From NCBI RefSeq assembly GCF_000758585.1, contig NZ_CP009281.1:3348001-3412000 (forward strand): a stretch of DNA of 64,000 nucleotides, read 5' to 3'. This DNA comes from Paenibacillus sp. FSL R5-0345. Lineage in GTDB: Bacteria > Bacillota > Bacilli > Paenibacillales > Paenibacillaceae. Positions within the stretch are counted from its first letter, which is position 1. Every line of letters begins with the position of its first letter. Made by a program: the position numbers and the translations under genes. Under the pieces are notes generated by a model. The model was not told the DNA's origin, made no database searches, and saw only the letters and a list, made by a program, of their open reading frames with translations. Of this stretch, positions 8,769 through 17,326 are shown one piece after another.

Positions 8769-9647
8769 TTGAAAAAGAATATACGATTATCCAATCAATC
8801 AACAATAGAAGTAGGATTAACGGGTGTCTCAGATCGCCCAACCATTATGTTACCTATCGCTAAAAAATCTGTGTACAATCAGGAGGCAGACAATCTAAAG
8901 CTATGGGGCGTAGATCCTGAATTAGGTAAACATTTTGTTGAAGGTCTCGCGGATACGTTTCAAGTGCTTTATTTTGATTATGAGGGTCATCTCTTTCAAC
9001 ATCCAGTGGGCAACTTAACTGCAGATCATATTGTGAAGGATTTACTCCTCATTGCTGATGAAATGAACGTTAAGAACTTCAGCTACTATGGTTATTCTTG
9101 GCTAGCTCTAATTGGACTACAATTGGCTGTCAGAACAAATCGTCTGGAAAGCTTGGTCATGGGAGGTTTTCCGCCTTATAATGGTCCCTATCAAGAGATG
9201 ATGATTGTAACTCACAAAACACATACCCAAGCTTTGAATAATCAAAATGAGGCAGCTGAAATAAGCTCTTTTGAAACAGAGAATCCAGATGAGATAGACT
9301 GGGACAACATCAAGGTATCTATAGATACCCGTGTAACAGCTCAATTTGTTGCCTTATACGAAAGCATCACTGCTTTTGATGATCGTAGTATTCACCATTT
9401 GCTTAGTCTTCCTAAATTAGCTTTTGCAGGAGAAAATGATACTATCGTATATGGTGAGAATTTTGGGAATGTTACCGTTGATATTGCTGGGATATTAAAG
9501 AAGAATACGACGAAGCTGTGTGATTTAGGTTGGGATGTTGAAATCCTAACGGGAACCCAAATGGATCATACAAAAGCGATGCAACCAGCTGTGGTTTTAC
9601 CATTGATTAAGCCTTGGTTTATAAAAACAATTATAAATACGGACTAG
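8769..9647 (+). CDS. Alpha/beta-fold hydrolase-like protein
   Basis: The 292-residue protein has an alpha/beta-hydrolase layout. A strand-rich N-terminus is followed by FQVLYFDYEGHLF, then NFSYYGYSWLALIGLQLAV near residue 112. There the nucleophile elbow reads G-Y-S-W-L, with Ser as the likely nucleophile. LPKLAFAGENDTIVYG supplies a likely acid. A conventional catalytic His could lie in MDHTKAM near the end. It starts with TTG, supported by AAGGAG 8 bases upstream. The substrate is unknown. It is divergent from the tandem MerR gene, suggesting a regulated detoxification or stress role (inference). Confidence 0.75.
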   Translation: MKKNIRLSNQSTIEVGLTGVSDRPTIMLPIAKKSVYNQEADNLKLWGVDPELGKHFVEGLADTFQVLYFDYEGHLFQHPVGNLTADHIVKDLLLIADEMNVKNFSYYGYSWLALIGLQLAVRTNRLESLVMGGFPPYNGPYQEMMIVTHKTHTQALNNQNEAAEISSFETENPDEIDWDNIKVSIDTRVTAQFVALYESITAFDDRSIHHLLSLPKLAFAGENDTIVYGENFGNVTVDIAGILKKNTTKLCDLGWDVEILTGTQMDHTKAMQPAVVLPLIKPWFIKTIINTD

Positions 9648-9649
9648 AC

Positions 9650-9978
9650 TGTAAATTGAGCATTTTTACCCCAGCTGTAAATGAGGATCAATCAATTCGG
9701 GCGGAACAGCAAACGGAAAAGGGAACAATATTGATGATAGCCAAAGGTGGAGAAGAACTTGGGCATTTGGTAGTATCGAGTACGATGGGACAAGAGTGTG
9801 CTCAGACCTTTCAGAGTAATTACTCTATTATCTACAGACAGGAAGATCAGGACAAAGTCTTAATGGAACTACCCATTTACTCGGCCATCCACCAGTTGGA
9901 GCAGGTACACTGGAAGAAGATGCTAAAGATATCTATTACAAATTAGAATTACACAATAAACGGTTAGTGGTTGATTAG
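9650..9978 (+). pseudogene. Decayed coding sequence of unknown family
   Basis: No single frame stays open, but frame 1 shows protein-like text in two pieces. One is WRRTWAFGSIEYDGTRV near 9748. After an in-frame TAA near 9817 comes a piece that includes THLLGHPPVGAGTLEEDAKD and ends in TAG near 9978. A second frame (9614-9946) is also open but reads less like a protein. I take this as the remnant of a gene interrupted by a nonsense change and probably truncated at the 5' end. I do not recognise the family. Confidence 0.4.
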
Positions 9979-10169
9979 CATGATTCGAACAAAAAGAAGG
10001 TCAGTCCACGAAATTGCGGAGCGGTTATGCTTCTATCATGAAAACTGTGGATGCTTTGTATGTTGACGGCGTTCAATGGTCACTTCACACAGAAGACCGA
10101 TTGCCTTATCGGGGCAGTACTGCCCTATAGAAAGGTGCTGCAATTCATCTATTGTTCTCATTTAATATA
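9979..10169. other. Gap without a recognisable gene
   Basis: About 190 bases between the decayed sequence and the hairpin at 10170. Short open stretches exist in several frames, but none has a start with a ribosome-binding site or a recognisable product. It may be further decayed coding DNA. Confidence 0.4.
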
Positions 10170-10210
10170 TTGGCCGGTGTTGCCCTTTATAGGGTACACC
10201 GGCTTTTATT
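10170..10210. terminator. Strong hairpin, probable terminator
   Basis: GGCCGGTGT, T, GCCC pairs with GGGT, A, CACCGGC around a short AT loop, followed by TTTTATTAT. This is a long GC-rich stem with a T-rich tail. It now stands behind decayed sequence, so it may be the leftover terminator of the lost gene. Confidence 0.65.
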
Positions 10211-10414
10211 ATAGGCACATTGGTCGATGAAGATGACTTAAGAATCAAAAGGATAAGATCACACGTCATATTATTGGCATTGAATGTCGAAGCTTATGAA
10301 GACATAAAATGATTTCCCGCACTATTACATAAGAACAAAACTTTTTTGCAACCAAAACCCTTCTTTTCTTACTTTATAAGTGAGGCCTTAATCAAACTGA
10401 ACGGAAGTGATGGA

Positions 10415-10972
10415 GTGGAAGATAGTGAAATCATACAGCTGTACTTTGCGCGTAATGAAACAGCAATAGAAGAAACATCCAAAAAATATAGAAATTATTG
10501 TACTAAGATCGCTCATAACATTCTGTCTAATTTAGAAGATTCGGAAGAATGCGTGAACGATACCTTTCTAGGAGCATGGGAAGCGATACCGCCGAAGACG
10601 CCTGCTAAGCTCTCATCTTTTTTGGGGAGGATCACCCGGAATATCGCATTAAATAAATACGATTATTACATGGCCAAAAAGCGGAATAAAACATTCGATA
10701 CGATTCTTGATGAATTAAATGATTGTTTATTCTCGCCAGACAATGTTGAAAGTCAATACGAGGAAGAACAAATGGCTGAATCCATAAGCAATTTCCTTCT
10801 GAAAATTAACGAAGATCATCGGAATATCTTCCTGAGACGTTACTGGTACTCCGATTCTTTGGCTGATATCGCAACGCGATTTTCAATAAGTGAGAGTAAT
10901 ACGAAATCTATCCTTTTTAGAACACGAAAAAAACTCCAATTATACCTTAAGAAAGAGGGTTATATCCTATGA
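10415..10972 (+). CDS. Sigma-70 family (ECF-like) RNA polymerase sigma factor
   Basis: About 185 residues from a GTG at 10415. I chose this over the TTG at 10346 because family members begin near EDSEIIQLYFARNETAI and a GGAAGTG-type site lies upstream. Region 2 spans about residues 1-80, with AHNILSNLEDSEECVNDTFL and WEAIPP. Region 4 spans about 120-180, with FLRRYWYSDSLADIATRFSI followed by a recognition helix SESNTKSILFRTRKKL. Its stop overlaps the start of the next gene by 4 bases (ATGA), the classic arrangement with a membrane-bound partner. Confidence 0.88.
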   Translation: MEDSEIIQLYFARNETAIEETSKKYRNYCTKIAHNILSNLEDSEECVNDTFLGAWEAIPPKTPAKLSSFLGRITRNIALNKYDYYMAKKRNKTFDTILDELNDCLFSPDNVESQYEEEQMAESISNFLLKINEDHRNIFLRRYWYSDSLADIATRFSISESNTKSILFRTRKKLQLYLKKEGYIL

Positions 10973-11877
10973 ATAATAAAGATCTATTTAAGACTATTGG
11001 TTATGTAGACGGCAATCTGGTGGAGAAGGCCAACACGGCGAGGCGCACTAAAAAGAGAACATTTGCGAAGTGGGGATCATTGGCCGCTTGTGCTGCATTG
11101 GTGTTAGGAGTGGCTGTTTACACATCTCCTTTGAAGCCATCGTTTACTAATTCACCACAAATCTCGCAGCAAACGCCAGTCTCAGCTCCCAACGGAGTTC
11201 GGAAGATTTTAAATTACAATGGATTTCGTTATGCATTCGTGGGTGATGGTGCTCAGTTTAAGTTCACAGGAATGAAGCCTGAAAAGTCACTTGGAAGCAT
11301 AGATTTTGATATCAACCAAGAGATCGGGAAGGACGATGGAAGTAAAGATGTAGAAAAGGATTATGCATCTACGTTCGCAGTCGGAGGTAAGCTATATGAA
11401 ATCCCGCCGTACCCATCCCAATTCCGTATTGCTGTTAAGTATGAGGGACATTATTATTTGGCAGAAATCGTGGCGAAGACAAACGATTCTATAATGACAG
11501 CTAAGGAATATCTAGATATGTCTAATCTAAAAGAGCATGCAAAAGAAATCCATGTTCTTAATCATGTAGGGAATGACGTGTTAAAGAAAATGACGGATCA
11601 TGCCTCTGTGGAATCTTTCATTGATGGGCTCTATAGCGCAAAAACAGCTGATTTAAGCAATAAAGAATACGAAGCTATTGCCCAGGCGCAGTCCCAAGGA
11701 AAATCGTATCAGCTAAAGTTCAATCTTAACGATGGAACCTATATGGGCATGTATATCATTCCTGAATTAAAAGTCGTATCTATGGGAGATGCTTACTATC
11801 AATTGCCTGATCTCTTCTTTGATCAATCCGGAGAACTTTTTTCCGGGCTTACACAAGATGTGTTGCCGCTTTACTAA
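10969..11877 (+). CDS. Membrane-anchored protein, probable anti-sigma factor
   Basis: The 302-residue protein has a basic cytosolic N-terminus (about 1-35), one membrane helix near residues 36-52 (WGSLAACAALVLGVAVY) and a large outside domain. It overlaps the sigma gene by 4 bases. By position and topology it is likely the anti-sigma factor or sensor that holds the sigma factor inactive. I see no HXXXCXXC zinc motif of the classical ZAS anti-sigma family, so this role is inferred from context. A strong terminator follows. Confidence 0.75.
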   Translation: MNNKDLFKTIGYVDGNLVEKANTARRTKKRTFAKWGSLAACAALVLGVAVYTSPLKPSFTNSPQISQQTPVSAPNGVRKILNYNGFRYAFVGDGAQFKFTGMKPEKSLGSIDFDINQEIGKDDGSKDVEKDYASTFAVGGKLYEIPPYPSQFRIAVKYEGHYYLAEIVAKTNDSIMTAKEYLDMSNLKEHAKEIHVLNHVGNDVLKKMTDHASVESFIDGLYSAKTADLSNKEYEAIAQAQSQGKSYQLKFNLNDGTYMGMYIIPELKVVSMGDAYYQLPDLFFDQSGELFSGLTQDVLPLY

Positions 11878-11930
11878 ACTTAAGAAGATTTGATTATGCT
11901 TAATAAAAAAGTAACGATTTCTAACAAGTT

Positions 11931-11974
11931 AAAACAAAGGCATCGAATCCACAGATTCGATGCCTTTGTTTTAG
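11931..11974 (+). terminator. Rho-independent terminator after the sigma/anti-sigma pair
   Basis: A near-perfect 19-bp stem, AAAACAAAGGCATCGAATC paired with its complement around CACAG, with A and T runs at the two ends, so it could work in both directions. Confidence 0.85.
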
Positions 11975-12030
11975 AGTAGAGTACAATTACCCAGATTGTG
12001 CGTTAGCCCTCACCCACTAATAGTCATTTG

Positions 12031-12045
12031 CGTATTACTAATACG
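12031..12045. promoter_or_regulatory. Perfect 15-bp palindrome, candidate operator
   Basis: CGTATTA-C-TAATACG is a perfect inverted repeat about 90 bases upstream of the large repeat protein gene at 12136. No other structure explains it. It could be a repressor or activator site for that gene. Confidence 0.4.
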
Positions 12046-12135
12046 AACAAAATGGTTACTAAATTTTCAATAATAGATGTATGTCATTTAAGTATGCAAT
12101 TGAAAATGTTCAGTTGAGGAAGGAGATTAAGCTAT

Positions 12136-15100
12136 ATGGCTGCAACCATTACTGGAACAGTGTTTAATGATTTAAATCATAATGGGCAGTTTAATCCTGG
12201 TGAACCCGGGATTCCGAATGTTAGTGTTGTTCTATATAGTAATTCGTGTGGAACCTGTGTTTCTACGCTAACGAATGTCAATGGAGTTTATAGTTTTCCA
12301 ATTACCGTTGCGGGAAGTTATTTCGTTTATGAGACGGTTACAGATTCGGGTGCTTCTTGTCCGCCAACTACTTTTTCGCAGCCAAGTGGATTTACAATGT
12401 CAAATGGGCCAAGAAAACTGACCGTAACCATTACAAAGTCTCAAATCAGCAATAATGCAACTGTAGCCAATCAGAACTTTAGCCATGATACTACAAATAA
12501 TCCCTTAAGCTGTAATACAACAATGATTCAATTTGCAGGAAGACCTTCCGTTTGGTATTACCTCAATGTTGTAACAGGTGCAACCGTTATTCAAGGAACG
12601 GTTAGTCCACCTGTAGATATAAATGCAATCGGATATAATCCACTGGATAACTATATTTATGGATATGATCAGCTTAATAATAATCTCGTTCGAGTAGATA
12701 ACAGTGGAAACGTCACTACATTATTTCCACTGCCACCCGGATTTCCCTCCGACAGCTATACCACCGGAACCTTTGATTTGAATGGTTTCTTTTATATTTT
12801 TGTTAATAAAGAATCTCGATTTTATGTAATTGATCTCCGGCCAAACGCTTCTACTTATTTGAAGCTGGTAAACCCAGCCAATGAATTTTCCGAGCAAACC
12901 AGCAACTTTGGCGTTCCCTTGAGCTCGGCTCTAAATGTCAGCGGCTGGGTTTATAATAGCTCGGATAGTCGTCTATATGGCATCACACCAACAGGTTTGA
13001 TGGAAAGAGTAAATCCTGCTACGGGTGCGATTACAAATTTAACGACAACCCCACGTAGCGCTGGACCGTTCGGAGCAGCGGCGATCGATTTTAACCATAA
13101 TATTTATGCAATTTCTAATAGTACGGGTAATATCTATCGATACACCATCGTTGGCAACACGGCTACGGCAACCCTATTCTCTAACACGGCAACTACTTCA
13201 TTTAATGATGCTACCTTATGTCCTCAAGCTGTAATTAATTTGGACGTTAGTGACACTTCAGATACTGTAGCAGGAAATGGACTTGTCCTCGGGACACAAA
13301 TAACATCAGAGCTCGACGCGGATCAGAATTCTACTGTAACGGGTGACGATATTTCGAAGGGGATTCAGATCGATGGACTTTCAGTTCCTCTCACAACACT
13401 TTCGGTAAGTGCCACCAGTTACACACTTCTTGCAACAGTGACCAATACAATCGGAAGTACAGCTAACTTATACGGATGGCTAGACTTTAACACAAACGGC
13501 ATCTTTCAAGGTAATGAAGCGGCTCCGGTTCAGGTGGTATCTTCCCGGCCCGGAACACAAATTGTACCGTTAACCTTTACATTACCCCCTGGAGTAATTC
13601 TGGCGCCTACGCAAACTTTTGTCAGACTCAAATTTACGACGGATACGCTAGTGAACCAAAATATATCTCCGACAGCAGTGGATACAAGAAGCTTGGGAGC
13701 GGCATCTGACGGAGAGGTAGAAGATCATATTCTTGAGGTTAATAACATAGCAGATTTATTGGTAGACAAATCGAATACTCCTATTCCTGTTTTTCCGGGT
13801 CAAGAGCTGGAGTACTACATTAAAGTTATAAATAACGGACCGGATGCCGCTTTAAATGTTTTGTTAACCGATCTGATTCCACCGGAAGTCCTTAATCCAG
13901 AATACAGTCTAAACGGGGGAGCAACTTTCCTAGCATGGACTGGAAGCATAGGCTTGGGAACATTGCCAGCAAATGAATCCATTCCAGTTCTGATACGCGG
14001 GACGGTTAGCGATACTGCAGTGGGGACGATTATCAACACGGCAATCATTAGCAGTACTACTGAAGCCCCGGATCCAATAAATAACACATCGACTTCCTTT
14101 GCAACGGTGAATCAATCAGCAGATGTATCCGTAATCGAATTAGCAGATCCAACACTTGCCGTCCCAGGAGATTTATTGACATATTCGATCATTGTGTCAA
14201 ATGCTGGACCATCATTAGCAGAGAATGTAATGTTAGTCGATGCCGTACCAAGTCAAATGACGAATCCAGAATTCTCTGTAGATGGAGGCATTACCTTTAA
14301 TCCGTGGGACGGTTCTTATAACATAGGAACATTAATCAACGGGAATACAGTTATAATAATACTTCAAGGAATAGTATCTCATTCATCCGTTGGAACGATT
14401 ATTAATACAACAGCGATTAATTCCACAACACCCGATCCTGAACTGTCTAATAACACTTCGACATCCGTTACTCCGATTATGAATTTGGCTGATCTTACCG
14501 TTGAGAAAACAGTAATCTCTTCTTCAGTCACCGCAGATCAAGTACTTACTCCCACTATTTTTACGGCCATTGCAGAACCTTCTAATGCGGAAAATGTTAC
14601 CTTAACGGAGGGGAGGACAACAAACCCTTCTGCAGTTTCGCCGAATATCAAAGAAGCTGACCCGGATCTGTTCAATACTGTGAGCGTTACTAATGACGAC
14701 CCATCGGATACCGAGGGGGTTATGTTAATCGATGCTGATCCTAGTAAAATCATTAACCCGGAACGCTCTGAAGAGTCTGTTACAGGAAACATTACGAATA
14801 CGGTGATCGTAAGTTTAACTGCACCAGATCCAGATTCAACGAACAACACGTCAAGGACCGGTGCCCCAGTGAATGCATCATCGGATCTTTCTATCGTTAA
14901 AACAACGAGCTCGAGTACCGTTATTCCAGGACAATTGCTCACCTATAACTTGCTGGTAACGAATGAAGGTCCATTTGATGCTGATAATGTGGTAGTTACA
15001 AATAGTGTACCAAATCAGCTTATCAACGTAGAGTTTTCAATCGATGGAGGAAGGGCCTTTAATCCATGGTCGGGTTCCTATACGATCGGCACATTGGGAA

Positions 15101-16263
15101 ACAGCTTTGGACTTACAATAATTATTCGAGGGACAGTTATCAATGAAGCGGTGGATACAATTACAAATACCGCAACCGTTAGCTCGACAACACCAGACCC
15201 GGATCCAACGAACAACACGTCAACCATCGTTATCCCGGTAAATGCAACTTCCGAGCTCTCTTTCGTTAAAATATCGAATGCGAATTCATCAGATTTAAAT
15301 CTATCGAATAACACATCAACAATCAGTACTCCAATCAACATTTCGGCGGATCTTTCAGTTGTAAAAACAGCGAGTCCAAATCCCGTAGCTCCCGGCCAAC
15401 CCCTCACGTATACCGTTGTCGTGTCTAACACTGGACCGTCCAACGCTGAGAATGTAACTTTAATTGATGCGGTGTCTAATGTGCTTTCAAACGTAGAATT
15501 TTCTACGAATGGAGGAACGACCTTTGCTCCTTGGGGTGGTTCCTTGAGTATAGGCGCATTGTCAAATGGCGCTTCCAATACGATATTAATTAGAGGCATC
15601 GTGAACACTTTCTCTAGTGGACCAGTATCCAATACGGCAATCGTAAGTACCACAACAACGGATCTAAATCCTGCTAATAATACATCAACGGTTACGGTCA
15701 ATATTATCGGAACAGCGAATGTATCCATTGTCAAATTTGGATGTGCGGACCGAGCTTGCCCGGGTCAGTTGATCAGCTATACATTAGTAGTATCTAATGC
15801 AGGACCTTCGAATGCAGAAAATGTAACTTTAACAGATATTGTTTCAAGTATGCTTAGAAATGTCGAGTTCTCTACGAATGGTGGATTGAACTATTCACCT
15901 TGGAGTGGTTCTTACGCATTAGGAACACTGGCTAACGGATCATCAGTCACGGTTATAATTAGAGGGAAAATAAGCTCTTTCGCAGAGGATATGATCTCTA
16001 ATACGGCAACAGTGAGTGCATCAACACCAGATCCGGTACCAACCAATAATTCCTCGACATTCGTTATTCATATTCAGAAAGGCGAAGAATGCCAAAAGTG
16101 CGGTAAAGATCATAAATGTGATGCATGTAAAAACATCCGTAAACCTCACAAAATAAAGAGATGTAAAAAATGTACGAAAACTCATAAATGCGATAAATGC
16201 AGAAGAGCAGCGCAGAAACGAAAAAATCGTTCTCGAAAGGCTTTAAAATTGAAACGTAAATAA
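12136..16263 (+). CDS. Giant DUF11-repeat protein with SdrD-B, GEVED and Cys/Lys-rich tail
   Basis: The 1375-residue protein has a mosaic layout. Residues 3-75 form an SdrD B-like domain (GTVFNDLNHNGQFNPGEPGI). About 115-365 looks like a DUF6923 beta-propeller. About 365-535 ends in SDGEVEDHILEV, a GEVED domain. DUF11-type repeats then begin near 536, 658, 782, 913, 1036, 1068 and 1189, each closing with a variant of TPDPxxxNNTST. The third is aberrant and the fifth is only about 32 residues long. Residues 1314-1375 hold two copies of a C-K-C-x-K-x-HKCD-x-C motif in a strongly basic tail. I see no signal peptide and no LPXTG sortase signal, although such domains are usually extracellular. A spore-coat or exosporium role would fit (inference). 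GGAAGGAG precedes the ATG. Confidence 0.85.
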   Translation: MAATITGTVFNDLNHNGQFNPGEPGIPNVSVVLYSNSCGTCVSTLTNVNGVYSFPITVAGSYFVYETVTDSGASCPPTTFSQPSGFTMSNGPRKLTVTITKSQISNNATVANQNFSHDTTNNPLSCNTTMIQFAGRPSVWYYLNVVTGATVIQGTVSPPVDINAIGYNPLDNYIYGYDQLNNNLVRVDNSGNVTTLFPLPPGFPSDSYTTGTFDLNGFFYIFVNKESRFYVIDLRPNASTYLKLVNPANEFSEQTSNFGVPLSSALNVSGWVYNSSDSRLYGITPTGLMERVNPATGAITNLTTTPRSAGPFGAAAIDFNHNIYAISNSTGNIYRYTIVGNTATATLFSNTATTSFNDATLCPQAVINLDVSDTSDTVAGNGLVLGTQITSELDADQNSTVTGDDISKGIQIDGLSVPLTTLSVSATSYTLLATVTNTIGSTANLYGWLDFNTNGIFQGNEAAPVQVVSSRPGTQIVPLTFTLPPGVILAPTQTFVRLKFTTDTLVNQNISPTAVDTRSLGAASDGEVEDHILEVNNIADLLVDKSNTPIPVFPGQELEYYIKVINNGPDAALNVLLTDLIPPEVLNPEYSLNGGATFLAWTGSIGLGTLPANESIPVLIRGTVSDTAVGTIINTAIISSTTEAPDPINNTSTSFATVNQSADVSVIELADPTLAVPGDLLTYSIIVSNAGPSLAENVMLVDAVPSQMTNPEFSVDGGITFNPWDGSYNIGTLINGNTVIIILQGIVSHSSVGTIINTTAINSTTPDPELSNNTSTSVTPIMNLADLTVEKTVISSSVTADQVLTPTIFTAIAEPSNAENVTLTEGRTTNPSAVSPNIKEADPDLFNTVSVTNDDPSDTEGVMLIDADPSKIINPERSEESVTGNITNTVIVSLTAPDPDSTNNTSRTGAPVNASSDLSIVKTTSSSTVIPGQLLTYNLLVTNEGPFDADNVVVTNSVPNQLINVEFSIDGGRAFNPWSGSYTIGTLGNSFGLTIIIRGTVINEAVDTITNTATVSSTTPDPDPTNNTSTIVIPVNATSELSFVKISNANSSDLNLSNNTSTISTPINISADLSVVKTASPNPVAPGQPLTYTVVVSNTGPSNAENVTLIDAVSNVLSNVEFSTNGGTTFAPWGGSLSIGALSNGASNTILIRGIVNTFSSGPVSNTAIVSTTTTDLNPANNTSTVTVNIIGTANVSIVKFGCADRACPGQLISYTLVVSNAGPSNAENVTLTDIVSSMLRNVEFSTNGGLNYSPWSGSYALGTLANGSSVTVIIRGKISSFAEDMISNTATVSASTPDPVPTNNSSTFVIHIQKGEECQKCGKDHKCDACKNIRKPHKIKRCKKCTKTHKCDKCRRAAQKRKNRSRKALKLKRK

Positions 16264-16267
16264 TTAG

Positions 16268-16305
16268 AAGCGGGTACCCCATAATGGAGGTATCCGCTTA
16301 TTTGT
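16268..16305 (+). terminator. Probable terminator after the DUF11-repeat gene
   Basis: AAGCGGGTACC pairs with GGTATCCGCTT (one G-U pair) around a short loop, followed by ATTTG. The T tract is weak. Confidence 0.65.
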
Positions 16306-16364
16306 GTGTCTACATAGCGAAAGCTAAATAGTGATAATTAGGTTAATGGAAGGAATAAGAATCT

Positions 16365-16416
16365 TGACATGACACCATTTGGTGTCCTATAATCAAATAG
16401 ACACCAAATGGTGTCC
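16365..16416 (+). promoter_or_regulatory. Promoter with two ArsR-type operators
   Basis: TTGACA at 16365-16370 and TATAAT at 16389-16394 are separated by 18 bases. The spacer contains GACACCATTTGGTGTC (16372-16387). A second copy, its exact reverse complement GACACCAAATGGTGTC, lies at 16401-16416 across the likely start of transcription. Each site has 6-bp arms GACACC/GGTGTC. This arrangement strongly suggests negative autoregulation by the ArsR protein encoded just downstream. Confidence 0.85.
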
Positions 16417-16483
16417 AATTACGTGCTGATGAAGTATAATCAGTAACACTACAGGTAATATTACGGAAAAGGTGGGGGTGGTT

Positions 16484-16807
16484 TTGAACGATAATAGTCA
16501 AGTGAGAGATGTATATGACGCAGTTGCAGATCCAACAAGGCGAAAATTACTTCAAATCTTGGCTGATGTTGATGAAATACCCCTACATGAAATCACGATT
16601 CATTTTGAAATGGGTCGTACAGCAGTTTCTAAGCACTTGTCTATTCTTAAAGATGCTAATCTTGTAGTTGCTCGAAAGGTTGGTAGAGAAACGAGGTATC
16701 GTTTGAATGCCAATCCATTAAAAGAAATTCGGGATTGGGTATCTTTTTACGAAGGCTTCTGGAAAGAAAGAATCGATAAACTAAAACTTTTATTGGAGGA
16801 AGAATAA
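16484..16807 (+). CDS. ArsR/SmtB-family repressor
   Basis: About 107 residues forming a winged helix: VYDAVADPTRRKLLQILA near the start, recognition helix EMGRTAVSKHLSIL, then wing RKVGRETRYRLN. This is the ArsR subgroup usually paired with an SRPBCC/AHSA1 protein rather than the metal-sensing CxC subgroup; no cysteine pair is present. I prefer the TTG at 16484, since AAGGTGGGGG lies about 7 bases upstream. GTG codons at 16472 and 16478 sit within that site. Its stop overlaps the next start by one base (TAATG). Confidence 0.85.
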   Translation: MNDNSQVRDVYDAVADPTRRKLLQILADVDEIPLHEITIHFEMGRTAVSKHLSILKDANLVVARKVGRETRYRLNANPLKEIRDWVSFYEGFWKERIDKLKLLLEEE

Positions 16808-17223
16808 TGAAACCGGATGTATCCTTAGATTATCAATTTACAAGCTCCATCGAGAAGGTATGGAACGCTTTGACGGATTCAGATACACTTGCGAAATGGA
16901 TTTGGAGCAATGACTTTAAGCCAGTCGTAGGGCATAAATTTCAATTTCGTGCAGAGCCAAATGAATGGTGGGATGGTATTGTAGATTGCGAGGTTCTCGT
17001 TGTAGATGAGCCACATACATTATCCTATACTTGGCATAGTGCTGGAGAAGGTACAACAGTTACTTGGACTTTGAGCAAAGAGGAAGATGGTAAGGTTCAT
17101 CTGCACCTTGCTCAATCTGGATTTAGTGAGGAGACCAAAGCTCGCCAAGGCGCTATCGAGGGAGCTAAATATGCTTGGGCGAATATGGGCAGTCAGCTTG
17201 AAAAAGTTTTAGCAGAACTGTAA
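16807..17223 (+). CDS. SRPBCC (AHSA1-like) domain protein
   Basis: The 138-residue protein has the START/Bet v1-like fold of the AHSA1 family. It opens SLDYQFTSSIEKVWNALTDS and has KWIWSNDFKPVVGHKFQFR, TLSYTWHSAGEGTTVTW and ends GAKYAWANMGSQLEKVL. Such proteins bind hydrophobic ligands; the ligand is not known. It is translationally coupled to the ArsR gene, a common two-gene unit in Firmicutes. It is followed by its own terminator, so the UvrA-like gene downstream is separate. Confidence 0.87.
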   Translation: MKPDVSLDYQFTSSIEKVWNALTDSDTLAKWIWSNDFKPVVGHKFQFRAEPNEWWDGIVDCEVLVVDEPHTLSYTWHSAGEGTTVTWTLSKEEDGKVHLHLAQSGFSEETKARQGAIEGAKYAWANMGSQLEKVLAEL

Positions 17224-17234
17224 TTTCAAGAATA

Positions 17235-17272
17235 GGGCGCTTTTCTGAAACACGGAAAGTGCCCTTTTTAAT
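17235..17272 (+). terminator. Rho-independent terminator after the ArsR/SRPBCC operon
   Basis: GGGCGCTTTTC pairs with GGAAAGTGCCC around TGAAACAC, followed by TTTTT. Confidence 0.8.
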
Positions 17273-17326
17273 GGGATAAATCATGGCAATACTACATGAA
17301 GAGAATGGAGATGAGATGATACCACT

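Noticed and set aside
10346..10414. TTG start adding 23 residues to the sigma factor
   Set aside because: The extra residues are not typical of the family and no ribosome-binding site precedes the TTG; the GTG at 10415 fits better.
13815..15734. Long open frames on the minus strand inside the DUF11-repeat gene (up to 218 codons)
   Set aside because: They are shadows of the repeat codons, have no ribosome-binding sites and read as low-complexity Val/Thr text.
17235..17326. Possible operon link between the SRPBCC gene and the UvrA-like gene
   Set aside because: A solid terminator lies between them, so I treat the UvrA-like gene as separate.
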